A stretch of 26,645 bases of DNA from a virus. A model generated the notes under the pieces. The model made no database searches. It was not told the origin of the DNA and saw only the letters and a program-made list of their open reading frames with translations. Positions 14,147 through 21,484 of this stretch are shown here, in pieces. The position numbers and the translations under genes are program-made. How positions within the stretch are numbered: position 1 is the stretch's first letter; every line of letters begins with the position of its first letter. The stretch covers positions 1 to 26,645 of IMG/VR virus record IMGVR_UViG_3300031857_001163; one strand, written 5' to 3'.

Positions 14147-15517
14147 ATGGCATTAAGATTTACAACCCTTTTGAGGGATTTGATTATCGAAAATTCAAGA
14201 TTCGATGTTTTATATGACAAATTTGTAAAACCAAAAAAAGATAGAAAACCGTCAATGACGTTTCAAATTCTTTTTGATATTATATCAGCGGATCCAACAT
14301 CAAGAATACCTGAAGGTATGACTTCAGATAATGCAAATCCGCAGGACATGGAAAAGGTAAAAATTGGAAAATATACCCAATGGTTACTTAAAAACTATGC
14401 AACACCAAATATGCAAGTAATCGGAATTGAAGATCCCAATGATCCTGCAGTTAAAAGTGCGATTAAACGATATCAAGATATGTTTATGGAAGACTTGTAC
14501 AAAGTTACAGGTGACTTAATGAAATATGAAAAGTTTAAAAATAGATTACCCCAAGAATATAGGGACATTAATAAATTAACACCATCTGAACTTTATGATC
14601 AAGTAAAAGACTTTAGTTTAGAAAAAACAAAGGCGACTGCTGAAGAGAAAAAAGAAGCGTCTACCACTTATAAACATCCAGGTGCTGAAATTGTGTACCG
14701 AGGTGGTAATTGGACTGTTGCAAAAATTTCAGATACCGGACAGTTAGGTAAAGATGCTGCTTGTTTTTATGGTGGTTATTATTTGGAACCATCAAGAGGG
14801 GAAACTAGATGGTGTACGTCTTCACCGGGACTAACATGGTTTGATAGATATATTAAAGACGGACCACTTTACGTTGTTATTCCAAATTCGCCACAAAAAT
14901 ATACAGGTTCTATGGATACTGGTGAAAAATCAGGGTTACCCGCTTACAGATACCAATTCCATTTTCCATCAAACCAATATATGGATCCTGCAGATAGACA
15001 AATTAATCTTATTGAATTTTTGAACAGTCAAGAAGAAGGATTGAAACAATTCTTTAAACCTGAATTCATGAAAGGTTTAACAACTGCGGATGGTAAGAAA
15101 ATAGCAGTAAACTATCCTGATGACTCCGCATCCAAGTTCATTGCACTTTATGGATTCGAAGAATTTTTCGATAGTTTACCATCAGACATTATTAGATTAG
15201 AATTTACTAAAAAAGGAAAAGATAGTTTTGAATTACCAATACCTGAAAGTTTAGGAAGATTTCAGCAACTTACATCACTTCATTTAGTTGGGTGCGTTTC
15301 CAAAATACCTGAAAGCATTTGTAACCTTAAAAAGTTACAGTTCCTTTCATTACCTGACAACCCAAATATGGAAATGTTACCATCTTGTTTGGCGGATTTA
15401 CCTAATTTGAATTTGGTGAATTTGAGTAGATCGAATCCAGAAAAAACATTACCTGATTCGTTGAAACAAAGACAAGAAACGGATGAAGATTTTCACGTAT
15501 TTCCTCCTACGGCTTAA
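14147..15517 (+). CDS. Leucine-rich-repeat protein with candidate capsid-targeting N-terminus
   Basis: 456 residues. The N-terminal helix RFTTLLRDLIIEN carries I13-I-E15, a prohead-protease-type site. A central domain (about 180-310) contains RWCTSS (W222-C223-T224), GPLYVVIPN, YRYQFHFPSNQYMD and DRQINL. I associate this WCT plus YQFHF-type domain with several large-phage proteins. The C-terminus (about 365-445) holds leucine-rich repeats: FQQLTSLHLVGC, KIPESICNLKKLQFLSLPDN and LPNLNLVNLSRSN. LRRs bind proteins, and together with the targeting peptide this suggests a packaged and injected effector or a virion protein. The preceding box hints at late expression. No catalytic residues identified. 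Confidence 0.8.
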   Translation: MALRFTTLLRDLIIENSRFDVLYDKFVKPKKDRKPSMTFQILFDIISADPTSRIPEGMTSDNANPQDMEKVKIGKYTQWLLKNYATPNMQVIGIEDPNDPAVKSAIKRYQDMFMEDLYKVTGDLMKYEKFKNRLPQEYRDINKLTPSELYDQVKDFSLEKTKATAEEKKEASTTYKHPGAEIVYRGGNWTVAKISDTGQLGKDAACFYGGYYLEPSRGETRWCTSSPGLTWFDRYIKDGPLYVVIPNSPQKYTGSMDTGEKSGLPAYRYQFHFPSNQYMDPADRQINLIEFLNSQEEGLKQFFKPEFMKGLTTADGKKIAVNYPDDSASKFIALYGFEEFFDSLPSDIIRLEFTKKGKDSFELPIPESLGRFQQLTSLHLVGCVSKIPESICNLKKLQFLSLPDNPNMEMLPSCLADLPNLNLVNLSRSNPEKTLPDSLKQRQETDEDFHVFPPTA

Positions 15518-15523
15518 ATAATT

Positions 15524-15555
15524 TTTGTATAATTCAAAATATTATTTTATCTTTG
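15524..15555 (+). promoter_or_regulatory. Bacteroidetes-type promoter for gene 15576
   Basis: TTTG (15524-15527), exactly 20 bases, then TATCTTTG (15548-15555), a full match to the consensus, 20 bases before ATG 15576. Confidence 0.8.
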
Positions 15556-15575
15556 TTTAAATTAAAAGTTGTAAA

Positions 15576-15845
15576 ATGAAAAATTTAGACATAGACATAT
15601 ACATGAGCAACTTCAAAGGGTTTTTTGAAAGAAACCCCGATCAGTTAAAAAAATTGATAGGAAACGCTAAACCTGAAAAGTTTTTCGAAGGTATTAGAAA
15701 TATTGTTGAATCAAATTCCAAAGACGAAGAAAAACCACTTGAACCAACAAAGCAACAAATCATAGAGTTGGTGTTAAAGTTGAATGTCCCAAAAAAAATC
15801 CCAACTTATTTTAATCACCACATGGGTGATATTTGTTTGAACTAA
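15576..15845 (+). CDS. Hypothetical phage protein, 89 aa
   Basis: Small charged protein (LDIDIYMSNFKGFFERNPDQL, then a helix PEKFFEGIRNIVE and a C-terminal block QIIELVLKLN). It follows a consensus host-type promoter and leads into the PcfJ-like gene 19 bases later. I associate the N-terminal pattern with small proteins of large Bacteroidetes phages; function unknown. The promoter suggests early or middle expression. Confidence 0.75.
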   Translation: MKNLDIDIYMSNFKGFFERNPDQLKKLIGNAKPEKFFEGIRNIVESNSKDEEKPLEPTKQQIIELVLKLNVPKKIPTYFNHHMGDICLN

Positions 15846-15864
15846 TTTCATTTCATTTATAATC

Positions 15865-17505
15865 ATGGAAACAATATACAGACAGGAAAAAGTTTTATAC
15901 TACACCGAGTTATTCAAAAATTACAATAAATTCCCTATTGAAACTAAACCAAAACCAGATAATGATTTTGACATTGAATACTATATAAATTTCAAAAAAG
16001 GTTTTACTTATGAAAAGGGCAATGATACAGAAGAATGTTTTGTAAAAAACTACTCAAACCCATTTGCTTCTATTAGTATGTTAAGAAAAACATTTGTAGT
16101 AGAAAAAAATGAAGACAAAATTTCTATGAAATTGTTTTCATACAAAAGATCGAGAGGATTAGAAAAAAAGTATTTCACAGTAAGAAGGGAAGTTAATTTT
16201 CTAACATTTTCATTTAAGACAAAAATGTTTTATAGTGGCTTCACAAATTTTAAGAAAAAAATAAAGTTAGGTGGAAGATTTAGAGTCAATAGGACTAATT
16301 TGGTTAGTTTGGAAGTTTTTAATAATTTGACAAAAACATTTATAGATGATGATGTAAAAAAAGATGTGTTTAACAATTTCCTTGATGAAATAATTAAAAG
16401 ATTGAATTTGAAATTACAAGTTGATACTGACAATATTCCATCGAAATACTACCAAATTATTTTATTGAACAATAAAATTAAATTTCCTGATTCTTACTTC
16501 AAATTTGCAGGTTTTTATTTGACAAAAAAAATCTTAAAAAACTTTGATTTCAATTTAGTAACATGGTTTATGAAAACAAATGAAATGAAAGGTACTAAAA
16601 TCAGAAGATTACTTAATCGATATGATTTTTTAGATTTGAGCAATATTAAATTTTATTATGATTTATTAGGTGTGGATTTGTTCAATAAAATCAAAGATGA
16701 TGTTTTTTTGACTTCGACTTTAAGTGATGTGTACAATGGATCGAATTTTAGTACTCCTATTATAATATCAAAAAAAGAAAAAGAAAATATTGTTAGTATT
16801 TTGAATACAACAACCACTAGTGAATTTACATTTTCGTTATTGGATCATTTTCAGTTCAAAAAAGATTTAGAAAAATATGGTGAATTTGTGAAAATAAATG
16901 CAAAAACACATGATGAATTTGTGGTTGAACATTCTGAATGGTCGTCATTGTTACAATCATACAGAACGGGTGTGGTAGATAGGTTTTATGGTGATGATGC
17001 ATATTTGGTAGAAAAACCAATCAAATACAATGATGAAACTTTTTATCCTGTATTACTAAAGAATACTGAACAATATGAAAATGAATCCATGGTTCAGAAA
17101 AATTGTGTTAGAACTTACAGTGAAAAACCACATTGTTTTATAGTTTCACTAAGAAAGGGTGATAAAAATTCAAACATACGGGCAACGATAGAGTTTCAAT
17201 TTAGAAAAAAAGAACTTTTAAGAATACAGACATTAGGTAGATTCAATAAATTATTGTCAGAAGAATGGAATAGTCCGGTTGAAGAATTAACAAATTTTGC
17301 AAATTATTTGTATCAAAAAGAATTTATCAAATTACCACGAATGACTAAAAAATACATGAATGGAAAAGTGAACGTATTACAATCTTCATTTTTTGAAGTA
17401 GAAACAGAAAAGGGGGTAGTTCATAGAATGACACCAAGTTGGAGTGGACAAAACACTTTACAAGAAATAATAGTGGATTATCATTTTTTTGACGAACTGT
17501 ATTAA
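15865..17505 (+). CDS. PcfJ-like domain protein, 546 aa
   Basis: Large basic protein. The N-terminal two-thirds is rich in Lys, Phe and Asn with no motif I recognise. The C-terminal part (about 395-500) matches the PcfJ-like pattern: an acidic lead into MVQKNCVRTY (N413, C414, V415), then CFIVSLRKG, RATIEFQF and LLRIQTLGRFN, which parallels the HCVgxY, sxR, TxE and QxxGxxN landmarks of that family as I recall them. PcfJ proteins occur on plasmids and phages, but their biochemical role is not established. It is downstream of the 15524 promoter, so probably not a late gene. Confidence 0.65.
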   Translation: METIYRQEKVLYYTELFKNYNKFPIETKPKPDNDFDIEYYINFKKGFTYEKGNDTEECFVKNYSNPFASISMLRKTFVVEKNEDKISMKLFSYKRSRGLEKKYFTVRREVNFLTFSFKTKMFYSGFTNFKKKIKLGGRFRVNRTNLVSLEVFNNLTKTFIDDDVKKDVFNNFLDEIIKRLNLKLQVDTDNIPSKYYQIILLNNKIKFPDSYFKFAGFYLTKKILKNFDFNLVTWFMKTNEMKGTKIRRLLNRYDFLDLSNIKFYYDLLGVDLFNKIKDDVFLTSTLSDVYNGSNFSTPIIISKKEKENIVSILNTTTTSEFTFSLLDHFQFKKDLEKYGEFVKINAKTHDEFVVEHSEWSSLLQSYRTGVVDRFYGDDAYLVEKPIKYNDETFYPVLLKNTEQYENESMVQKNCVRTYSEKPHCFIVSLRKGDKNSNIRATIEFQFRKKELLRIQTLGRFNKLLSEEWNSPVEELTNFANYLYQKEFIKLPRMTKKYMNGKVNVLQSSFFEVETEKGVVHRMTPSWSGQNTLQEIIVDYHFFDELY

Positions 17506-17507
17506 TA

Positions 17508-17843
17508 ATGGAAGAAAAAGAAGAAATACCTAGCCACATTTTCGATAGATACCGTTCTATAAACAAATTTGAGTTTCATCCAAACATAGTAAGAACTAAA
17601 AACATAATAAGGGATGGTGTTGACGTATTAATCAAAAAAAACAAGTTACTTTGGACTAACTCAAATTATGATAAAGGGTATATACACAATGAAGGTTTAA
17701 TAGTTTGGGGAGTTGAATTTTTGTATTTCAAAAAATTAGATAATGACACTACTTATAAATTATACATTTTAACACAAGATATTACTAAAGTTGAAATGTT
17801 AATTTTCGGATTGAATAAATATTTCACAATAGATAAAATATGA
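17508..17843 (+). CDS. Hypothetical protein, 111 aa
   Basis: Begins two bases after the PcfJ-like stop and overlaps the glutaredoxin start by four bases, so the three genes form one unit. The sequence is mixed alpha/beta with VDVLIKKNKLLWTNSNYD and a C-terminal LYILTQDITKVEMLIFGLNKY. No family recognised and no membrane segment. Confidence 0.65.
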   Translation: MEEKEEIPSHIFDRYRSINKFEFHPNIVRTKNIIRDGVDVLIKKNKLLWTNSNYDKGYIHNEGLIVWGVEFLYFKKLDNDTTYKLYILTQDITKVEMLIFGLNKYFTIDKI

Positions 17844-18127
17844 AAGTTGTTATTTTGTTCACAATGCAGGGTTGCCCCTTTTGTGGTATGATTAAAGATG
17901 AATTTGAAAAAAATGATATCGACTATATTGAAAGAGATATCCAAGAACACAGAGAAGAATATAATGCGTTTAGTGAGGCAACAGAAAACGATTTTCTTCC
18001 AGCATTTATGTTAATGACTTTTACAGATAAAGATGAGGTGCACAACGTCAAATTATGTGCACCTGATAGAGATTTTGAAGATATATTTGGTGGTGTTGAA
18101 TTGGTAAAAGAATATCTATCAATATAA
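17840..18127 (+). CDS. Glutaredoxin/thioredoxin-fold protein
   Basis: 95 residues starting with a beta strand VVILFTM, followed by the redox site C-P-F-C (about residues 12-15) at the head of a helix, then DYIERDI and the cis-proline motif LPAFM. CPFC is a glutaredoxin-type active site. The usual C-terminal GG is represented by FGGVELV. It probably supplies electrons to ribonucleotide reductase or reduces protein disulfides; no reductase gene is in the window. Compared with standard glutaredoxins it has an insertion before the last helix (FTDKDEVHNVKLCAPDRD). Its stop overlaps the convergent minus-strand gene by nine bases. Confidence 0.85.
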   Translation: MKVVILFTMQGCPFCGMIKDEFEKNDIDYIERDIQEHREEYNAFSEATENDFLPAFMLMTFTDKDEVHNVKLCAPDRDFEDIFGGVELVKEYLSI

Positions 18128-19000
18128 TATAAGTTCAGAAACCAAGTCCAAATTTTGCCAGCAAGCTTGTTCATTTGTTGGGGTTAGTACTTTTAGTAAA
18201 TTACATTCGGAAAGATTCAAGTTATCATAAATTTCATTCATACGAAATGGAAACACATCTAGTATCAAAGATTCTAACCATTCTTGGTTTACTATAATTT
18301 TACTACCATTCAAGTTTAACGATACGTTTAAGTTATCTATTTCATCATAAAAAGAATTAGATTTTATTCCAATAACCAATTTTGACGAAATCCCTTTTTG
18401 AAATAAATGGTTTTTAATGTAAAGAAGAAGGATGTGATAAAGTTTTTCATAGTTCATTGATAATCCATAAAATCTATCAGAAACGTAAATTTCATTAGAT
18501 AAATCTACTTTCAGTGTAGAGTAGTTTGGAAACTTTTCTTTAATTAAATAGTTAACTTTTTCAACATCCTTTGCGTCGCAATCAAACAAAATGGTTGAAT
18601 TTTGTTCATCCAGTTGGCAATTAAAAAATAAGTCATTAGTCGAATGATACTTTACAAATTCATCAAAAGAATCATGTAAAGTATTTTTTTCAAAAACCTC
18701 TGACAAATTTAAAAAATTGAAAGAAAATGGTGAATTATATAGTAAAGTGTCAATTACCCTTAAATTTTCTACAGATTTTTTTGTTGATGTTTTTAGGTAG
18801 TTAGAAAATATATCAGTAATATTTAATACCGTGGTTGACGTAGTCCGCCCTTTTACTACAAAAAAATTCCCGACATTTACCACTGAAATTTCAGTTTTAA
18901 CGTCGGGAGATTCTTTTTGTAATTCGTCAACAATAAGATTTGCAAAAATATTACATAGGTTCTTACCGTCAAGGTAATTATAAAAACATTTTAGATTCAT
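18119..19000 (-). CDS. Hypothetical phage protein, 293 aa (minus strand)
   Basis: Unrecognised soluble protein. The N-terminal segment (helix, then EISVVNVGNFFVVKGRTTSTTVLNI) vaguely resembles the first domain of S-adenosylmethionine synthetase, where a conserved helix is followed by a beta-hairpin, but the catalytic His and Lys motifs of that enzyme are absent, so I do not assign it. The rest has regular alpha/beta composition with no motif. It converges on the glutaredoxin gene with a nine-base overlap. A nested inverted repeat followed by a T-run on the coding strand lies about 90-140 bases into the gene, possibly an intragenic terminator. Confidence 0.7.
   Translation of the reverse strand: MNLKCFYNYLDGKNLCNIFANLIVDELQKESPDVKTEISVVNVGNFFVVKGRTTSTTVLNITDIFSNYLKTSTKKSVENLRVIDTLLYNSPFSFNFLNLSEVFEKNTLHDSFDEFVKYHSTNDLFFNCQLDEQNSTILFDCDAKDVEKVNYLIKEKFPNYSTLKVDLSNEIYVSDRFYGLSMNYEKLYHILLLYIKNHLFQKGISSKLVIGIKSNSFYDEIDNLNVSLNLNGSKIIVNQEWLESLILDVFPFRMNEIYDNLNLSECNLLKVLTPTNEQACWQNLDLVSELILY
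18868..18908 (-). terminator. Nested inverted repeat with T-run inside the minus-strand gene
   Basis: TCCCGAC (18868-18874) pairs with GTCGGGA (18902-18908) and encloses a perfect 14-base palindrome ACTGAAATTTCAGT (18882-18895). Read on the coding (minus) strand, the outer stem is followed by A and seven T residues, as in an intrinsic terminator. It could act as an attenuator early in the gene. The palindrome may instead be a protein-binding site. Confidence 0.35.
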
Positions 19001-19080
19001 ATGTAAGTGTTTAATTTTTATTTTTTACAATCTTAAGTAAAAAAAAAATTACCCTAAACACTTAATTTTATGAACTTAAA

Positions 19081-19218
19081 TTATTTTTTACTATAATATT
19101 TTTCTACAATCTTTGTTACAACATTCTTTACAGATTCATTTGTTTGTTGTTGAGTCTGTACTGGTTGTGGTTGAACCGTTTGGTTACCGTTGTTTTTATT
19201 TTTGCATCCGCAGCCCAT
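19081..19218 (-). CDS. Tiny Cys-rich Gln-rich protein MGCGCK..., 45 aa (minus strand)
   Basis: Minus-strand frame from ATG (19218-19216) to TAA (19083-19081). It starts MGCGCKNKNNGNQ, passes through a Gln/Pro-rich linker (QTVQPQPVQTQQQ) and ends in a basic helix (VKNVVTKIVEKYYSKK). Nothing else occupies this 300-base gap except the start of this gene and its upstream box, and an exact ATATTTATA box lies 30 bases upstream on the same strand. Cysteines at positions 3 and 5 might bind metal or become lipid-modified, but there is no bacterial signal peptide or lipobox. Function unknown. Confidence 0.6.
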   Translation of the reverse strand: MGCGCKNKNNGNQTVQPQPVQTQQQTNESVKNVVTKIVEKYYSKK

Positions 19219-19248
19219 GATATTATTTTTTATTAGTTTATGTTTTTA

Positions 19249-19257
19249 TATAAATAT
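19249..19257 (-). promoter_or_regulatory. ATATTTATA box on the minus strand
   Basis: Exact copy of the recurrent box, read on the minus strand, 30 bases upstream of the 45-residue minus-strand gene. Its orientation follows the gene rather than the genome, which supports a directional signal. Confidence 0.35.
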
Positions 19258-19291
19258 TTAATAATATAAAATAGTCATTTGTCAATAACTT

Positions 19292-19300
19292 ATATTTATA
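19292..19300 (+). promoter_or_regulatory. ATATTTATA box, 4 bases before the start codon
   Basis: Exact copy of the box, four bases (TAAT) before ATG 19305, the same spacing as at 8565 and 23937. Confidence 0.45.
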
Positions 19301-19304
19301 TAAT

Positions 19305-20477
19305 ATGTCAATTAAAAACATCATAAAAAAAGTTTTATTAGAAGAAACTGAACAAAATCAGTGGGTTGAAGTCGATCCTCAAGATTATTTAGAATTACTA
19401 AAATACGTGGACGGAAACGGTGCTATGATTAGTAAATTACCACAATATAAAAACAAAAAAATTGCAATCAACGGGGATTTGAAAATAAATTCAAATGATG
19501 TAAAAAACATTGATAGTATTGACTATGTTCAGGGTAATTTGGATATTAGTTATTCTGGTATTGAACATTTTGATAAAAGTAAAGTAAAAGGTAGTTTTTA
19601 TAACTATAATTCAAAAATGTTTCATGAAGAAGAAAAAAAGAAATTACAAAAAAAATACGACTATTTAGAAAGTTTAAGACAAGAAGATAGTTGGGATGTT
19701 AAAAATGAAGAAGATGTTTCAGAAAGAACAGAAGCGTTATACCAACATTTAAAATCAGAAGGTCACCTTGGTGAAGATGAAGATAAATATTTTATTTATC
19801 CTCTAAATTATGGAAGGACTAAAATGTATGAATGGTTGGGTGAAAACATCTTTCAAAGTGAATGGGAAGTTTATAGAGACGATGAGTTAGACGATGCTGC
19901 TTATGATTATGTTACGAATCTAATTGATGATGTTGGTTTAGATGCGTTCAGGGATTGGATTTATGAACAGAATTTAGATAAAGATGCTGTAAGACAATTT
20001 TATCGTGAATATTATGAAGATGTAGTTTATGATAATCCTGAAGAATATGGTGTTAAAAAACAATTATCATCAGAACAGATTAAATTCAAAGAAGTTTTTC
20101 AAAAAAAATTGAATAATTTGTATAATAAATTACAACAGGCAACAACTGAAGAAGAAAAAGAATCCTTAGAAGACAATATAAATAATACAAAAGAATTAAT
20201 TCAAGATATTGATGATAATCCTGAAGGAGGTTATGATGAAGACGATATTGATGATGCGTTAACTAATTTGGCTGAAGATAGGTTGGATAATTTTTTTGAA
20301 GATATCAAAAACTTTGGTTTCGAAAAAGACTTCATTTTAGATTATATAGATTTAAAAGGAGTAACAGAAGACGTTGTAAGACATGACGGATATGGTGCAC
20401 TATTAAATGGTTATGATGGTTCTGATGAAGAATATGAAATTAATGGAACCACTTATCATGTGATGAGACAAAATTAA
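19305..20477 (+). CDS. Acidic candidate virion protein with capsid-targeting N-terminus
   Basis: 390 residues. The first helix SIKNIIKKVLLEE holds L11-L-E13, a prohead-protease-type site. A short repetitive beta section (NGDLKINSNDVKNID, then GNLDISYSGIEHFD, about 55-88) resembles the GDL(D/K)I repeats of phage LRR-like proteins. The remainder is very acidic and helical, with clusters such as DDELDDAAYD and YDEDDIDD. Acidic mass and the targeting peptide suit a packaged internal protein or DNA-mimic-like protein; no catalytic motif is visible. It is preceded by a candidate late box and followed by gene 20526 after 48 bases. Confidence 0.72.
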   Translation: MSIKNIIKKVLLEETEQNQWVEVDPQDYLELLKYVDGNGAMISKLPQYKNKKIAINGDLKINSNDVKNIDSIDYVQGNLDISYSGIEHFDKSKVKGSFYNYNSKMFHEEEKKKLQKKYDYLESLRQEDSWDVKNEEDVSERTEALYQHLKSEGHLGEDEDKYFIYPLNYGRTKMYEWLGENIFQSEWEVYRDDELDDAAYDYVTNLIDDVGLDAFRDWIYEQNLDKDAVRQFYREYYEDVVYDNPEEYGVKKQLSSEQIKFKEVFQKKLNNLYNKLQQATTEEEKESLEDNINNTKELIQDIDDNPEGGYDEDDIDDALTNLAEDRLDNFFEDIKNFGFEKDFILDYIDLKGVTEDVVRHDGYGALLNGYDGSDEEYEINGTTYHVMRQN

Positions 20478-20490
20478 TTACTTTACTGTG

Positions 20491-20499
20491 TTATTTATA
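20491..20499 (+). promoter_or_regulatory. TTATTTATA box upstream of gene 20526
   Basis: One-base variant of the recurrent box, 26 bases before ATG 20526. Confidence 0.3.
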
Positions 20500-20525
20500 T
20501 TTCTTAATTTTTATCATCATTTAAA

Positions 20526-21275
20526 ATGGAAACAAATTGGATTTTACAAGAACCTATAGATTTAGAACATAAACAGTATGTCCTTTTAGATTATTTACAA
20601 AAACTTGATAAAAATCTTAATAGCTTCAAACTTTATCCACAGTTTCAAGAAATTTCTTTACATTTAGCAAATATTAATCTTTTAGTTGAAAAAGGACAAA
20701 TATTATCACTCAATAGGGTTTTGAAAGATCCTGATGATGAAATACTATTGTCTGATTTGGCTCCTAAAATTTTACCAGAGTTTAATGCGGACGAAATATT
20801 AGAAATATATAAGATTTGTCAGTATACATCACCAAAGTTAACGGACTACTTTAATCATGCAAAGGCGATTTGGGAAATAGTTAATGACACAGTTTCGATT
20901 AATCCAATTCAAAACAGAAAAAAAATTGAACCAAAACAAGGTTTGTTTTATTTAGAGTATAACGACAAAACACTTTTGTATGAATTTATATTAAAACCAA
21001 TCAAACGAGGTGTATCTGAAACAAAGTGTCATATTAAAAAAATATCAGAATGTGAAAAAAAGAATTTTGAAAATGTAATAAAACAAGTTAAGCGTCCTTT
21101 GATTAAAAACTTACAAGAAGAATTAGTACATAAAAATTTGATACTATTCAAAGTAAGTCATAATAACGCATTCCCACTTAAAGAAACACTTTTACCGATA
21201 GTCAAAAGAAAAATTATGAATTATATGATTCAATCTAAAATTATTGAAAATAAAAGTTTGACTAATGGACTTTAA
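20526..21275 (+). CDS. Conserved phage hypothetical protein, 249 aa
   Basis: Begins NWILQEPIDLEHKQYVLLDY, followed by a helical domain (LYPQFQEISLHLANINLLVEKG) and a more beta-rich C-terminal half with LFYLEYNDKTLLYEFILKPI. I associate this N-terminal block with a family in large Bacteroidetes phages that has no known function. No membrane segment or catalytic motif. It is followed within 20 bases by a small gene leading into glutamine synthetase. Confidence 0.75.
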   Translation: METNWILQEPIDLEHKQYVLLDYLQKLDKNLNSFKLYPQFQEISLHLANINLLVEKGQILSLNRVLKDPDDEILLSDLAPKILPEFNADEILEIYKICQYTSPKLTDYFNHAKAIWEIVNDTVSINPIQNRKKIEPKQGLFYLEYNDKTLLYEFILKPIKRGVSETKCHIKKISECEKKNFENVIKQVKRPLIKNLQEELVHKNLILFKVSHNNAFPLKETLLPIVKRKIMNYMIQSKIIENKSLTNGL

Positions 21276-21292
21276 TTTCTTATTTTTCCCAT

Positions 21293-21484
21293 ATGGGTTT
21301 TAATAAAAGATTTTTGAATAAAAAAAGTATAATCAATAATGTTCATGATATTTTAAGTTACCTTAATGTAGATGCTTTTTACATTAACGATGACTTTTCC
21401 TATGATGTTTATCGATTGTACATTGAAGGTAAATCAGAAGAAGAAATACTAAAATACATTAATGAAAATAAAGATGAAGATTAA
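21293..21484 (+). CDS. Small hypothetical protein, 63 aa
   Basis: Basic N-terminus (MGFNKRFLNKKSI), then a helical core and an acidic end (EGKSEEEILKYINENKDED) of the type seen in small helix-turn-helix-like proteins. Its stop overlaps the glutamine synthetase start by 11 bases (or 23 from the earlier Met), so the two are probably co-translated. No family recognised. Confidence 0.6.
   Translation: MGFNKRFLNKKSIINNVHDILSYLNVDAFYINDDFSYDVYRLYIEGKSEEEILKYINENKDED

Noticed and set aside
18119-19000. S-adenosylmethionine synthetase homolog
   Set aside because: Only a vague N-terminal helix/beta-hairpin resemblance. The HPDK-type and other catalytic motifs are missing, so no function is assigned.
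19204-19218. N-myristoylation/palmitoylation signal MGCGC
   Set aside because: The pattern matches eukaryotic acylation sites, but the host-type promoters show a bacterial host, which has no known N-myristoyltransferase.
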